Source of the DNA: Desulfosalsimonas propionicica
Lineage (GTDB): Bacteria; Desulfobacterota; Desulfobacteria; Desulfobacterales; Desulfosalsimonadaceae
DNA: 64,000 nt
NCBI RefSeq assembly: GCF_013761005.1
Contig: NZ_JACDUS010000001.1
Span: 558,001-622,000, forward strand
Reading direction: 5' to 3'
Shown here: one piece after another, positions 9,058-17,741 of the stretch
How the letters are laid out: each line of letters starts with the position of its first letter
How positions within the stretch are numbered: the stretch's first letter is position 1
Notes under the pieces: generated by a model
What the model saw: only the letters and a program-made list of their open reading frames with translations
The model's database searches: none
What the model was told of the DNA's origin: nothing
Position numbers and translations under genes: made by a program

Positions 9058-11594
9058 CGGCGCAAATAGAAAAACACGTCCCGCAGGCCACCTATCGCCT
9101 CCAGTTCCACCCCGGTTTTACCTTTGACCATGCCGCGCAGATCACAGATTATTTAAGCGCCCTGGGCATTAGCCACGTGTATGCCTCCCCGTATCTCCAG
9201 GCCGCCCCCGGCTCCACCCACGGCTATGACATCACTGACCCCGCCGGGGTCAATGCCGAACTCGGCGGCGAAGAGGGCCACAAGCGTTTCTGCAAAGCCC
9301 TGGAAAACAACGGCCTGGGCCAGGTCGCAGACATCGTGCCCAACCACATGGCCGTATCCCACCCGGCCGCCAACAAATGGTGGTGGGACGTGCTCAAAAA
9401 CGGTCCGGCCAGCGCTTATGCCGGATATTTTGATATTGATTGGGAACCCCCGGAAAACCGCCTGGCCGGCAAAATCCTGCTGCCCATCCTGGAAGACCAG
9501 TACGGCCGGGTCCTGGAAGCCGGAAAAATCCGGGTGGCGGTTTGCCCGGAACATGGCCTTGTGTGTCAATATCACGATCACGTGCTGCCCCTGCGGCCGG
9601 GTTCTGCAGAAAATATCGCAGACCATGCAGACCCGGCCTGCCAAAGCGCGGTTCTGGCCGATCATTTCAACACCAACGTCAACGCGTTAGACAGCCTCCT
9701 GGAAAACCAGCACTACCGCCTGGCCTGCTGGCGCGCTGCATCCGAAGACATCAACTACCGCCGGTTTTTTGCCATCAACTCACTGGCCGGGGTTTGCGTG
9801 GAAGACCCGGCCGTGTTTGAAGCCACCCACGTCCGGATTCTGGACTGGCTGGACCGGGGCGTGATCCAGGGGGTTCGCATTGATCATCCCGACGGGTTAA
9901 AGGACCCGGAACAATACCTCAACCGGCTTGAAGCCGCCGCCCCCGGGGCCTGGATGGTTGTGGAAAAAATCCTGCATCCCGGAGAGGACCTGCCCGGTTC
10001 ATGGCCGGCTGCGGGCACCACTGGGTATGATTTTTTAAACCTTGTTACCGGCCTGTTTGTGGATGCTGCAAACAAAACCGCTTTCACCGGGATTTATGAA
10101 AAATTCACCAGCCGCAAAATCAGCTACCCAGACCTCGCGCATACGTGCAAGCATAAGGTCATGGAAGATCTGCTGGGCGCCGAAATTTCCCGGCTGACCC
10201 ACCGGCTGGCGGGCATCTGCGAAAACCACCGCTGTTTCCGGGATCATGCCCGCAAAGAGCTTGCCCGGGCGATCCGGCAGATGCTGGCCTGCATGCCGGT
10301 CTACCGCACCTATGTGCGCAAAAACACCCCGGCACGGCCCGCAGACGCGCAAATCATCGCCCGTGCCGCAGCCGAAGCCAAATCCCGGCAGCCGAACACC
10401 GATCCCCGGCTTTTTGACTTTTTGGCAGCGCTTTGCTGCGGCCGGGTGGCAGGCGATGCCGAAGCCGACTGGATGCTTTTGTTTCAGCAGGTATCCGGCC
10501 CGGTCACGGCCAAGGGCATTGAGGACACGGCCTTTTACCGGTATCACCGGCTGATCTGCCTAAACGAGGTGGGCGGGGACCCGGACACGTTCGGCCTGTC
10601 TGCTGAGGCCTTTCATCAGGCCATGATTGCCCGGCAGGAAAAATGCCCGGCAGCCATGCTGGCCACCGCCACCCATGACACCAAGCGAAGCGAGGACGTG
10701 CGCGCCCGCCTGGCGTTGTTATCCGAAATCCCGGACCAGTGGGCGGCTGCCGTGCGCCGCTGGGCCGCCCACAATGCCATGTACAAAAACCAGCACCTGC
10801 CGGATGCCAACATCGAATACCTGCTCTACCAGACCCTGGTCGGGGCCTGGCCCATTGATCCGGCCCGGGTCTGTGCCTTTATCCAAAAAGCCGCCCGGGA
10901 GGCCCGGGAGTTCACCTGCTGGGAGCAGCCCGATGAGGCCTATGAGCAGGCCCTGCTGGATTTTGCCCAAAACCTGCTGGCCGATTCTTTTTTTGTGTCT
11001 GATTTTCAAGCCTTTGTGGACCCGCTCATTTTTCCGGGCCGGATCAATTCCCTGGCCCAGACCCTTCTCAAGCTCACGGTCCCGGGCGTGCCCGACTTAT
11101 ACCAGGGCACCGAGCTGTGGGACTTGAGCCTGGTGGACCCGGACAACCGCAGGCCCGTGGATTTTGCACGGCGCCGGGCGATGCTGGACGCACTGGCAGA
11201 CATGACCCCAAAACAGGTCATGGCAGAAATGGACTCCGGCCTGCCCAAGCTCTTTCTGATCTCCCGGGTGCTGCACTTTCGCCGGCAGCACCCGCACCTG
11301 TTTTCCCCAAAGGCCCCATACCAGCCAATGGCTCTGGCCGGCCGGCACCCGGACCACGCCCTGGCTTATCTGCGGGCAAACCAGGCCGCAGTGATCGTCC
11401 CGCGAAGGGTCATGAATTTTGCCGGCCATTGGGCTGACACCCGGATTGATCTGCCCGAAGGCGAATGGAAAAACATCCTGACAAACGAAACTTTCACCGG
11501 CCCGGATTTTTTCCTGGAGTCCATTTTAAACCGGTTTCCCGTGGCCCTGCTGGTCAAAACCGGGCCGGAGCATGGAAAAGGAACTGTTTCATGA
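9054..11594 (+). CDS. treY: malto-oligosyltrehalose synthase TreY
   Basis: The protein has 846 aa. The N-terminus ATYRLQFHPGFTFDHAAQIT and the motif SPYLQAAPGSTHGYD are diagnostic of TreY among GH13 enzymes. Further family marks are VDIVPNHM-like (residues ~80-100), GVRIDHPDGL (nucleophile region) and the C-terminal GVPDLYQGTELWD. TreY isomerises the reducing-end alpha-1,4 bond of malto-oligosaccharides to the alpha,alpha-1,1 bond of trehalose. Start and stop both overlap neighbours by 4 bp (ATGA), so glgX, treY and treZ form a coupled unit in the cytoplasm. Confidence 0.95.
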   Translation: MTAQIEKHVPQATYRLQFHPGFTFDHAAQITDYLSALGISHVYASPYLQAAPGSTHGYDITDPAGVNAELGGEEGHKRFCKALENNGLGQVADIVPNHMAVSHPAANKWWWDVLKNGPASAYAGYFDIDWEPPENRLAGKILLPILEDQYGRVLEAGKIRVAVCPEHGLVCQYHDHVLPLRPGSAENIADHADPACQSAVLADHFNTNVNALDSLLENQHYRLACWRAASEDINYRRFFAINSLAGVCVEDPAVFEATHVRILDWLDRGVIQGVRIDHPDGLKDPEQYLNRLEAAAPGAWMVVEKILHPGEDLPGSWPAAGTTGYDFLNLVTGLFVDAANKTAFTGIYEKFTSRKISYPDLAHTCKHKVMEDLLGAEISRLTHRLAGICENHRCFRDHARKELARAIRQMLACMPVYRTYVRKNTPARPADAQIIARAAAEAKSRQPNTDPRLFDFLAALCCGRVAGDAEADWMLLFQQVSGPVTAKGIEDTAFYRYHRLICLNEVGGDPDTFGLSAEAFHQAMIARQEKCPAAMLATATHDTKRSEDVRARLALLSEIPDQWAAAVRRWAAHNAMYKNQHLPDANIEYLLYQTLVGAWPIDPARVCAFIQKAAREAREFTCWEQPDEAYEQALLDFAQNLLADSFFVSDFQAFVDPLIFPGRINSLAQTLLKLTVPGVPDLYQGTELWDLSLVDPDNRRPVDFARRRAMLDALADMTPKQVMAEMDSGLPKLFLISRVLHFRRQHPHLFSPKAPYQPMALAGRHPDHALAYLRANQAAVIVPRRVMNFAGHWADTRIDLPEGEWKNILTNETFTGPDFFLESILNRFPVALLVKTGPEHGKGTVS

Positions 11595-13345
11595 GCCGCC
11601 TTGAAGTCTGGGCACCCTTTGCCCAAAGCCTGGAAGCCCGCATCAGCGGCCGGACCGTTCCCTTTGCAAAAACCTCCGAAGGGTGGTGGCGCCTGGCAGA
11701 GGCGATTTCTCCGGGCACCGGCTACGCCCTTTCGGTCAACGGCAAAGACCCGGTGCCCGATCCCCGCTCCATGCGCCAGCCCAAAGGCATTGACGGCCCG
11801 TCCCAAATACTGGATCACAGCCCCTTTGCCTGGGATGATGCGCATTTTCAGCCCCGGCCCCTGTCATCTGCTATGATTTATGAACTCCATGTTGGCACCT
11901 TTTCCCAACAGGGCACGTTTGACGGCGTGATCCCATACCTGGACCATCTGCTGGACCTGGGCATCACCCACGTGGAAATCATGCCAATAAACGGATTTTC
12001 CGGCACCCGGGGCTGGGGATATGACGGGGTTAACCTGTTTGCCCCCCACGAGGCCTACGGCGGCCCGGACGGATTCAAGCGCCTGGTCAGCGCCTGCCAC
12101 GCCAAAGGACTGGCCGTGATCCTGGATGTGGTCTACAACCACCTGGGCCCGGCCGGCAATTACCTGGACTGGTTCGGGCCGTATTTCACGGATCACTACC
12201 AGTCGCCCTGGGGCCGGGCCGTGAACCTCGACGGCGCAGAAAGCCATGAGGTGCGCCGGTTTTTCTGCGACAACGCGGCCATGTGGCTGCGCGACTACCA
12301 TGTGGACGGCCTGCGTATTGACGCGGTCCACGCGTTTTTCGACCTTTCGGCCATTCATTTTCTCGAAGATCTCCGTCAGACCGCCGATCAAATCCAGGCA
12401 GAGACCGGCCGGCACAAGATCCTGATTGCAGAAAGCGATCTAAACGACCCCCGCACTGTCCGGCCCACGGCGGCCGGCGGCCATGGCATGGACGCCCAGT
12501 GGAGCGATGACTTCCACCATGCCCTCCATGCCGTGCTCACCGGTGAAAAGGGCGGCTATTATTCGGATTTCGGCAGAATTTCAGATATTGCCCGGGCCCT
12601 GACCCGGGTGTTTGTGTATGACAACCGGTTTTCCGCCTTCCGCCGGCGTTATCACGGCCGGCCTGTGCACGGCCTTTCCGGGCACCGGTTTCTGGGATAC
12701 CTGCAGAACCACGACCAGGTGGGCAACCGGGCCCTGGGCGAGCGGTTAAGCCACCTGATCAGCCCGGGCCGCCTGAAAACCGGCGCAGCCATCATGCTGC
12801 TGTCCCCGTTTGTCCCCATGCTGTTTCAGGGCGAGGAATGGGCGGCGTCCACACCGTTTCAGTATTTCACCAATCACCCGGATGCGGACCTGGGCGAGGC
12901 GGTCAAAAAGGGCCGTTGCAAAGAATTTGCCGCATTCGGCTGGGACCCGGATCAGATCCCGGATCCCCAGGCCAGTGACACCTTTGCCCGCTGCGTGTTA
13001 AACTGGGCGGAAAAAGAAAAATCGTCCCATGCAGAGATCCTGGAGTGGTACAGGCAGTTGATTGCGCTGCGCAAAAACCTGCCCGATGCCGCAGACGGCC
13101 GCATGGGCCGGGTGCAGGCCGCAGCAGACGACGCTGCCGGCTGGCTGGTCATGACCCGGGGAGCTCTGACAGTGGCCTGCAATCTGTCTGGTCAGACACA
13201 GCTTGTGCCCCTCTCCGGGGCAGACCGGATGGAGATCAGGCTTTGTCCGGAAAAAGATCCGCAAATCACCGCAGCCGGCATTGAACTGCCCGGCGACTGC
13301 GTGGCAGTGCTGTATCAGAACCCGGCCATGGAGGAATCAACATGA
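11591..13345 (+). CDS. treZ: malto-oligosyltrehalose trehalohydrolase TreZ
   Basis: The protein has 584 aa. I chose the ATG at 11591 because it overlaps the treY stop as ATGA and gives a natural N-terminus (MSRLEVWAPFA); the frame extends upstream inside treY only by chance. An N-terminal CBM48-like domain is followed by a GH13 barrel with YELHVGTFS, GYDGVNLFAPHEAYGGP, DVVYNHLGP, GLRIDAVHAF and NHDQVGNRA, the typical TreZ series. TreZ cleaves the alpha-1,4 bond next to the terminal trehalosyl unit and releases free trehalose, completing the TreYZ route. Its stop overlaps malQ by 4 bp. Confidence 0.95.
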   Translation: MSRLEVWAPFAQSLEARISGRTVPFAKTSEGWWRLAEAISPGTGYALSVNGKDPVPDPRSMRQPKGIDGPSQILDHSPFAWDDAHFQPRPLSSAMIYELHVGTFSQQGTFDGVIPYLDHLLDLGITHVEIMPINGFSGTRGWGYDGVNLFAPHEAYGGPDGFKRLVSACHAKGLAVILDVVYNHLGPAGNYLDWFGPYFTDHYQSPWGRAVNLDGAESHEVRRFFCDNAAMWLRDYHVDGLRIDAVHAFFDLSAIHFLEDLRQTADQIQAETGRHKILIAESDLNDPRTVRPTAAGGHGMDAQWSDDFHHALHAVLTGEKGGYYSDFGRISDIARALTRVFVYDNRFSAFRRRYHGRPVHGLSGHRFLGYLQNHDQVGNRALGERLSHLISPGRLKTGAAIMLLSPFVPMLFQGEEWAASTPFQYFTNHPDADLGEAVKKGRCKEFAAFGWDPDQIPDPQASDTFARCVLNWAEKEKSSHAEILEWYRQLIALRKNLPDAADGRMGRVQAAADDAAGWLVMTRGALTVACNLSGQTQLVPLSGADRMEIRLCPEKDPQITAAGIELPGDCVAVLYQNPAMEEST

Positions 13346-14838
13346 TCAAAATCCGTTCAAGCGGCATTCTGCTGCCCGTCCAGAGCCTTGCATCAAAGTA
13401 TGGCATCGGCGACCTGGGCCCTGCGGCCCGGGAGTTTGTTGAGTTTCTGCACGCCGCAGGCCAGCACGTATGGCAGATCCTGCCCGTGACCCCCACAGTG
13501 GCCGAACACGGCCATTCCCCGTATCACAGCCCTTCGGCCTTTGCCTTTAACCCGCTTCTCATCAGCCCGGAGCAGATGGCCGAACACGGCTTTATCGGCA
13601 AAGCCGATATCGATGGCATCACGGAGATCACCGCATCCCCGGGCAAAATCGCCTATGACGCGGCCTGGGAGGTCAGAAAGGACCTTTTTGCCAGGGCATT
13701 TGAACTCCACCGCAAAGAGCCGGATTTTGAGGCATTCTGCCGGACACACGCCCACTGGCTCGACGACTATGCCCTGTTTACCGTGCTCACCCGCCAGTAC
13801 AGGGACCGCTTCTGGCAGCAGTGGCCTCCGGGTCTGGTCCGTCGCCAGCCCGACGCCCTGGCGGCCGCATCCCGGCAGATGGCTGAACCCATTGCCTGGA
13901 TCTGCTTTCTGCAGTACCTGTTTTACCGCCAGTGGACAGAGTTGCGGGATTTCTGCGCTCAGCACGAAATCGGCATCATGGGAGACATGCCCATTTACGT
14001 GCCCCTGCATTCCGCAGATGTCTGGTGCCGGCCCGAACTGTTCAAGCTGGACCCGGATTTTCAGCCCGTGGTGGTCTCGGGCGTGCCTCCGGATTATTTC
14101 AGCGACACCGGCCAGCTCTGGGGCCATCCGGTCTATGACTGGCAGACCCATGAAAAGCAGGGCTTTGACTGGTGGATTTCCCGCATCTCCCACAATCTGG
14201 ATCTGTTTGACATCCTGCGCATCGACCATTTCCGGGGCCTGGTGGCCGCCTGGGAGGTGCCCGCAGCAGATACCAGTGCCTTAAACGGTAAATGGCATCC
14301 AGTGCCGGTGCATTCTTTTTTTAAGGCCCTGTACCAACGCATTTCTTCTCTCTGCCTGGTGGCCGAGGACCTGGGCCATATCACCGCAGACGTGCGCGAA
14401 GTCATGGCCCAATACGATCTGCCCGGCATGCGCGTGCTCGTGTTCGGGTTCACAGATGATCCCTCCCACAACCCCAACGCCCCCCACAATGTGGACCCGG
14501 CCGGCCTGGTCTACACCGGCACCCATGATACCAACACCGCCGCGGGCTGGTTTGAAAACGAGGCCACAGAAATCGCCCAAAAACGCGCCTCTGCCTATTT
14601 TGGCGCAAATCTCACCCCCGCCGCCTTTGCCCGCCTGCTGGTGCGCGCGGCCATGATGTCTCCGGCCCGCCTCTGCATTCTCCCGATCCAGGATATCCTC
14701 GCCCTGGGCCAGGAGGCCCGGATCAATCACCCGGCCACACAAAAAAACAACTGGCTCTGGCGCCTCACCCCAAACCAGCTCACCGCCGAAGAGGCCACCC
14801 GCCAGCTCAACCTCACCAAAATTTACGGCCGGTATTGA
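13342..14838 (+). CDS. malQ: 4-alpha-glucanotransferase (amylomaltase)
   Basis: The protein has 498 aa, the size of compact bacterial/plastid (DPE1-like) amylomaltases of GH77. Marks are SSGILLPVQSLASKYGIGDLG at the N-terminus (first 20 residues of the match given in part), SPYHSPSAFAFNPLLIS, GDMPIYVPLHSADVW, LRIDHFRG (nucleophile Asp region), LVAEDLG (acid) and GTHDTNT. It transfers maltosyl or larger glucans between chains and so keeps the oligosaccharide pool in the size range used by TreY. It is the last gene of the operon and is coupled to treZ by an ATGA overlap. Confidence 0.94.
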   Translation: MIKIRSSGILLPVQSLASKYGIGDLGPAAREFVEFLHAAGQHVWQILPVTPTVAEHGHSPYHSPSAFAFNPLLISPEQMAEHGFIGKADIDGITEITASPGKIAYDAAWEVRKDLFARAFELHRKEPDFEAFCRTHAHWLDDYALFTVLTRQYRDRFWQQWPPGLVRRQPDALAAASRQMAEPIAWICFLQYLFYRQWTELRDFCAQHEIGIMGDMPIYVPLHSADVWCRPELFKLDPDFQPVVVSGVPPDYFSDTGQLWGHPVYDWQTHEKQGFDWWISRISHNLDLFDILRIDHFRGLVAAWEVPAADTSALNGKWHPVPVHSFFKALYQRISSLCLVAEDLGHITADVREVMAQYDLPGMRVLVFGFTDDPSHNPNAPHNVDPAGLVYTGTHDTNTAAGWFENEATEIAQKRASAYFGANLTPAAFARLLVRAAMMSPARLCILPIQDILALGQEARINHPATQKNNWLWRLTPNQLTAEEATRQLNLTKIYGRY

Positions 14839-15253
14839 CCATCCAATTCCTTGGTTTTAAAACATATCCCATTTGCCCTTGACATCCCTGCCGCTTTAAG
14901 GTGTATATAAATCAATTCACCCTGCTTTTTCCAAAAGCCGTATAATGCATTGCACACCACACCCGAAAAAAGCGGAAACGCAGTCAAAAATACAGTCACC
15001 CCATGCCCGCACCAGGCTTGAACCCAAAAATCACCAGCGAGGCCCATATCACCAAAAACAACAAAAACAAACATCCTTTACTTCACCCGGATATTGCAGA
15101 ACGCAGCGCCATAACTGCGGAAACTAAAGGATATGCCAATATTCATGTCAAAAGGGCGTTTTATTTTACGCCTCTTCAGGCGTCTACTCATCGTTGTGCG
15201 AGAGATGTAAAGAGCAACTTGGCCCAATTGAATGGAAATGATAGGATACGATT
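14839..15253 (+). other. 415-bp intergenic stretch with one candidate promoter
   Basis: I see no convincing gene here; the short frames lack ribosome-binding sites and family resemblance. A promoter-like pair lies at TTGACA (14879-14884) and TGTATA (14902-14907) with 17 bp between, reading rightward. A small perfect palindrome, ACGCCT-CTTC-AGGCGT, lies near 15169. No clear attC or attI site is visible, although the accessory block begins right after this stretch. It is the junction between the core glucan operon and the accessory genes. Confidence 0.4.
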
Positions 15254-15547
15254 ATGAGCAAACTGGAAAAGCTGTCCGAGCACATTTTGATGCGAAGATC
15301 AAATGCGAATGTCTCGTTCGAGACTTTATGCTCCCTGGAAAAAAAATACGAAATCATCATTTTTTGGAGCTCTGAGGACAATTCATTTGTGGCCGAGGTG
15401 CCGGAACTCCCAGGATGCATGGCGGACGGGAAAACCTACCAAGAGGCCCTAAGCAATGCGGAACAAATTATCGATGAGTGGATCGAAACTGCTACAAGAC
15501 TCGGCAGGCCTATTCCTCAACCGAAAGGCCGTCTTGCGTATGCCTAA
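15254..15547 (+). CDS. HicB antitoxin fused to the first ~28 residues of HicA (deletion relic)
   Basis: The protein has 97 aa. Residues 30-97 are a HicB antitoxin domain: KYEIIIFWSSED, VAEVPELPGCMADGKTYQEA and the C-terminal RPIPQPKGRL. Residues 1-28 (MSKLEKLSEHILMRRSNANV...LCSL) read as the N-terminus of a HicA-type toxin, which normally runs another ~50 residues and ends before a separate HicB start. An internal deletion seems to have joined the two frames, removing the HicA RNA-binding core and its active histidine. The product probably lacks toxicity and may keep antitoxin or repressor activity. It is followed within 16 bp by an attC-like site, as in an integron cassette. Confidence 0.75.
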   Translation: MSKLEKLSEHILMRRSNANVSFETLCSLEKKYEIIIFWSSEDNSFVAEVPELPGCMADGKTYQEALSNAEQIIDEWIETATRLGRPIPQPKGRLAYA

Positions 15548-15562
15548 TCAACGGCACAGTTC

Positions 15563-15622
15563 GCACAACCAGCCCCTCAAGCCGACGCCCGTACCTCGCG
15601 CGGCTTAGGGGCAACGTTAGAG
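15563..15622 (+). other. attC-like integron recombination site 1 (60 bp)
   Basis: The site runs from an R''-like GCACAAC (15563-15569) to an R'-like GTTAGAG (15616-15622). Between them GCCCCTCAAGCCG (15572-15584) pairs with CGGCTTAGGGGC (15601-15612), with one unpaired base, the extrahelical feature of attC sites. The block CAAGCCGACGCC ... GCGCGGCTTA is the same as I recall for the attC of aadA-type resistance cassettes. It lies between a stop codon and the next gene, in the orientation expected for a cassette read rightward. Confidence 0.8.
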
Positions 15623-15642
15623 CGCGTCTTAGGTGAGGTGCA

Positions 15643-16122
15643 ATGCAGACGATCGACCAAATGGAACGCGAACTCGACCGATTATTAACTTGGGTTCGCG
15701 CCGCCGACACTCGTGTGACGTTAGTGCTCCCACTTGACACCGCCATGTTGGGAGCTCTGGCGGCGGTGGCTTCAGATACATGTGGCTGGAACACATGGCA
15801 AGTGATTTGGGGGCTTCTATCGGTGATTCCGCTCACAGCAAGCCTTGTCTTCCTTGCCTTGGCGACTTTCCCGCGCACTGACGGCCCTCGAAATTCGCTT
15901 GTCTTCTTTGGCGGTATTGCCAATCGGACCGAACGTGAATTTCGAGATGCGGTGCAGGCAGTAGATGAGGCCGGATACGCCGAAGACTTGATAAGCCAAT
16001 GCCATGTGAACGCGGTAATCGCGGTCAAGAAGTTCAGATGGATCAAGCTATCGCTTCTAAGCGTATTCATCGCCGCAATTCCATGGTTTCTATCGATCTA
16101 CAGCATGTACCAAGTGGGATAG
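15643..16122 (+). CDS. Pycsar effector, membrane protein PycTM
   Basis: The protein has 159 aa and starts at an ATG preceded by AGGTGAGGT. It has an N-terminal amphipathic segment (RLLTWVRAADTRVTL), hydrophobic helices at about 28-48, 54-80 and 137-155, and a soluble loop with FFGGIANRTEREF and a conserved C-terminal ISQCHVNAVIAVKKFRW. This is the layout of the Pycsar effector family (DUF5706-like two- to three-helix proteins). On sensing cCMP or cUMP, PycTM is thought to disrupt the inner membrane and cause growth arrest of infected cells. The cyclase gene follows 2 bp later. No signal peptide is seen. It is the first gene of a cassette bounded on the left by attC site 1. Confidence 0.82.
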   Translation: MQTIDQMERELDRLLTWVRAADTRVTLVLPLDTAMLGALAAVASDTCGWNTWQVIWGLLSVIPLTASLVFLALATFPRTDGPRNSLVFFGGIANRTEREFRDAVQAVDEAGYAEDLISQCHVNAVIAVKKFRWIKLSLLSVFIAAIPWFLSIYSMYQVG

Positions 16123-16124
16123 CA

Positions 16125-16856
16125 ATGGGCAAATACCAAGAGGTCAACCACCAGATCCAAGATATTATCGATACGCCATGGAAGACTAGGCGCGGAACGA
16201 AAGTGCCAAAAACTACGGAAGTCGCACTTGGTGGGGGTGCGGTTGAGATTGAGGCCACGTTCTTGTACGCGGATCTCGCTCAATCATCGAAAATGGCCAA
16301 AGAGTTAGATCGCCGAGTCGCGGCGAAATTGATCAAGTGTTTCTTGGCGTCTGGTTCAAAAGTAATTCAGCAGAATGGCGGCGCAATAAGGAGCTTTGAT
16401 GGTGACCGGGTTATGGGAATCTTCCATGGCGATTTCAAGAACAGTAATGCCGCAAAATGTGCTCAGCAGATCAAGTATGTGGTGCATTATCTAATCAAAC
16501 CGAAGTTCGAAAGGAAGTACAATTCCATTAAGAACGCATCCTTCTCGATAGATCATGGCATCGGGATCGATACGGGCACCGTATTATCGGTCCGCGGAGG
16601 CGTGCGAGGCGAGAACGACCTAGTATGGATCGAGCGTGCACCCAATTTGGCCGCAAAGCTCAGCTCCCTCCGTGAGGCGCCATATCAAACGTTCATAACC
16701 GCGCGTGTCTACAACAAGCTTAACGACAATGCGAAGTACGGGCCTAATTGGGAGAATAAGTGGCAGAGCCGATCGTGGAACTTTTTAGGTGATAATTTGA
16801 CTGTGTATCGCTCGAGCTGGTGGTGGAAGCCCGGATTTTCCGGTAGCCATCCGTAG
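16125..16856 (+). CDS. Pycsar pyrimidine (cCMP/cUMP) cyclase PycC
   Basis: The protein has 243 aa. I start at the ATG at 16125, 2 bp after the pycTM stop, because the catalytic domain begins soon after it; the frame is open further upstream only inside pycTM. The domain is a stand-alone class III nucleotidyl cyclase: first metal-binding strand EATFLYADLAQSS, second metal Asp in FDGDRVMGIFHG, and GIGIDTGTVLSVRGG. A stand-alone cyclase without sensor domains next to a PycTM gene is the Pycsar arrangement, so cCMP or cUMP is the likely product. Which of the two cannot be read here. The C-terminus ends with a Trp-rich tail (SSWWWKPGF). Confidence 0.82.
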   Translation: MGKYQEVNHQIQDIIDTPWKTRRGTKVPKTTEVALGGGAVEIEATFLYADLAQSSKMAKELDRRVAAKLIKCFLASGSKVIQQNGGAIRSFDGDRVMGIFHGDFKNSNAAKCAQQIKYVVHYLIKPKFERKYNSIKNASFSIDHGIGIDTGTVLSVRGGVRGENDLVWIERAPNLAAKLSSLREAPYQTFITARVYNKLNDNAKYGPNWENKWQSRSWNFLGDNLTVYRSSWWWKPGFSGSHP

Positions 16857-16937
16857 ACCGGTTCGTAATCGCTCTAATATGAAATTAGGGATCCAAAGGT
16901 TCGGCATGCAAGAGAAAATGGAATCGATATATCATCA

Positions 16938-16987
16938 GTATAACGAGGCGATCCACGCGACAAGCGTGTGATTGCAGAGATTATATC
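16938..16987 (+). other. possible decayed attC site between pycC and the HEPN gene
   Basis: An R''-like GTATAAC (16938-16944) is followed by CGATCCACGC (16949-16958), which pairs with GCGTGTGATTG (16964-16974) apart from one extra base, around a 5-nt loop. The expected GTT core on the right is replaced by GATTATAT (from 16980), nearly complementary to the R'' box but with an inserted A. It may be a dead attC site, in which case Pycsar and HEPN entered as separate cassettes. Confidence 0.35.
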
Positions 16988-17018
16988 CAAAAATAAAATA
17001 AGATCTTAAGTCATAAAT

Positions 17019-17741
17019 ATGGCACTCAAAAATAAAATGCGAAGAAGAGCAAAAAAGCCACCTCATATAGATTCACTTAAAACGAATTTTCAGGAAATCG
17101 ATAGAATTCTTGAAATTCATGGTGAAATTTCAGGAAGTGGACCCGGATACAAACATAATGTCCAGGTGCTTAATAAAAGTGCTGTTGTTTTGCTTCTTGC
17201 ATGCTGGGAAGCCTATATTGAAGACCTTGCAGATAACTCATTCTATTTCATGCTTTCAAAATCAAAGCAACCACAAGTTTTTCCAGACCATGTACTTTCG
17301 AATGCTGCTAAAGAAATTAAAAAAAGTAACAGTGATGTTTGGAGCTTAGCAAACATGGGATGGAAGACAGTAATGCAAGACCATAAAAATAAAATACTAG
17401 AAAAATACACTGTTCAAGGGGCATTCAATACACCAAGTCCTAAAAACATTGATGCTCTATTTTCTAATTTAATCGGTTATAAATCTATTTCAAGAACCTG
17501 GTATTGGCCTGCTATGTCTATTGAAAATTCCAAAAAGAAGCTTGAAGAACTTATCGAGCTAAGGGGGAGTATTGCACATAGGGTTCAGTCAGCAAAAAAA
17601 GTAACAAAAACACATGTGAAAGATAGCAAAGCCTTTATTTTCCGGTTGGCTATTATATCAAACAATAGAGTTGTCAAATATATTGAAGATCAGGTTGGTA
17701 TTAAACCCTGGCGCACCCTTAGATACCAGAAAACTAGATAG
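17019..17741 (+). CDS. HEPN-domain protein (RiboL-PSP-HEPN / MAE_28990-like)
   Basis: The protein has 240 aa. It is all-helical and has a hydrophobic helix VLLLACWEAYIEDLADN (about residues 62-78) and the HEPN ribonuclease motif Rx4H as RGSIAHR (near residue 182). This pattern fits the HEPN families found in abortive-infection and toxin loci, where the Arg and His form a metal-independent RNase site. No partner gene adjoins it in the same orientation without an attC in between, so it may act alone. The gene is clearly AT-richer than the glucan operon and the neighbouring pycC, a sign of separate origin. The ribosome-binding site is weak. An alternative start lies at 17038. Confidence 0.7.
   Translation: MALKNKMRRRAKKPPHIDSLKTNFQEIDRILEIHGEISGSGPGYKHNVQVLNKSAVVLLLACWEAYIEDLADNSFYFMLSKSKQPQVFPDHVLSNAAKEIKKSNSDVWSLANMGWKTVMQDHKNKILEKYTVQGAFNTPSPKNIDALFSNLIGYKSISRTWYWPAMSIENSKKKLEELIELRGSIAHRVQSAKKVTKTHVKDSKAFIFRLAIISNNRVVKYIEDQVGIKPWRTLRYQKTR

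Noticed and set aside
15160-15190. Hairpin ACGCCT-CTTC-AGGCGT as a terminator or attC
   Set aside because: No T-tract follows on either strand, and there are no matching R''/R' boxes, so neither reading is supported.
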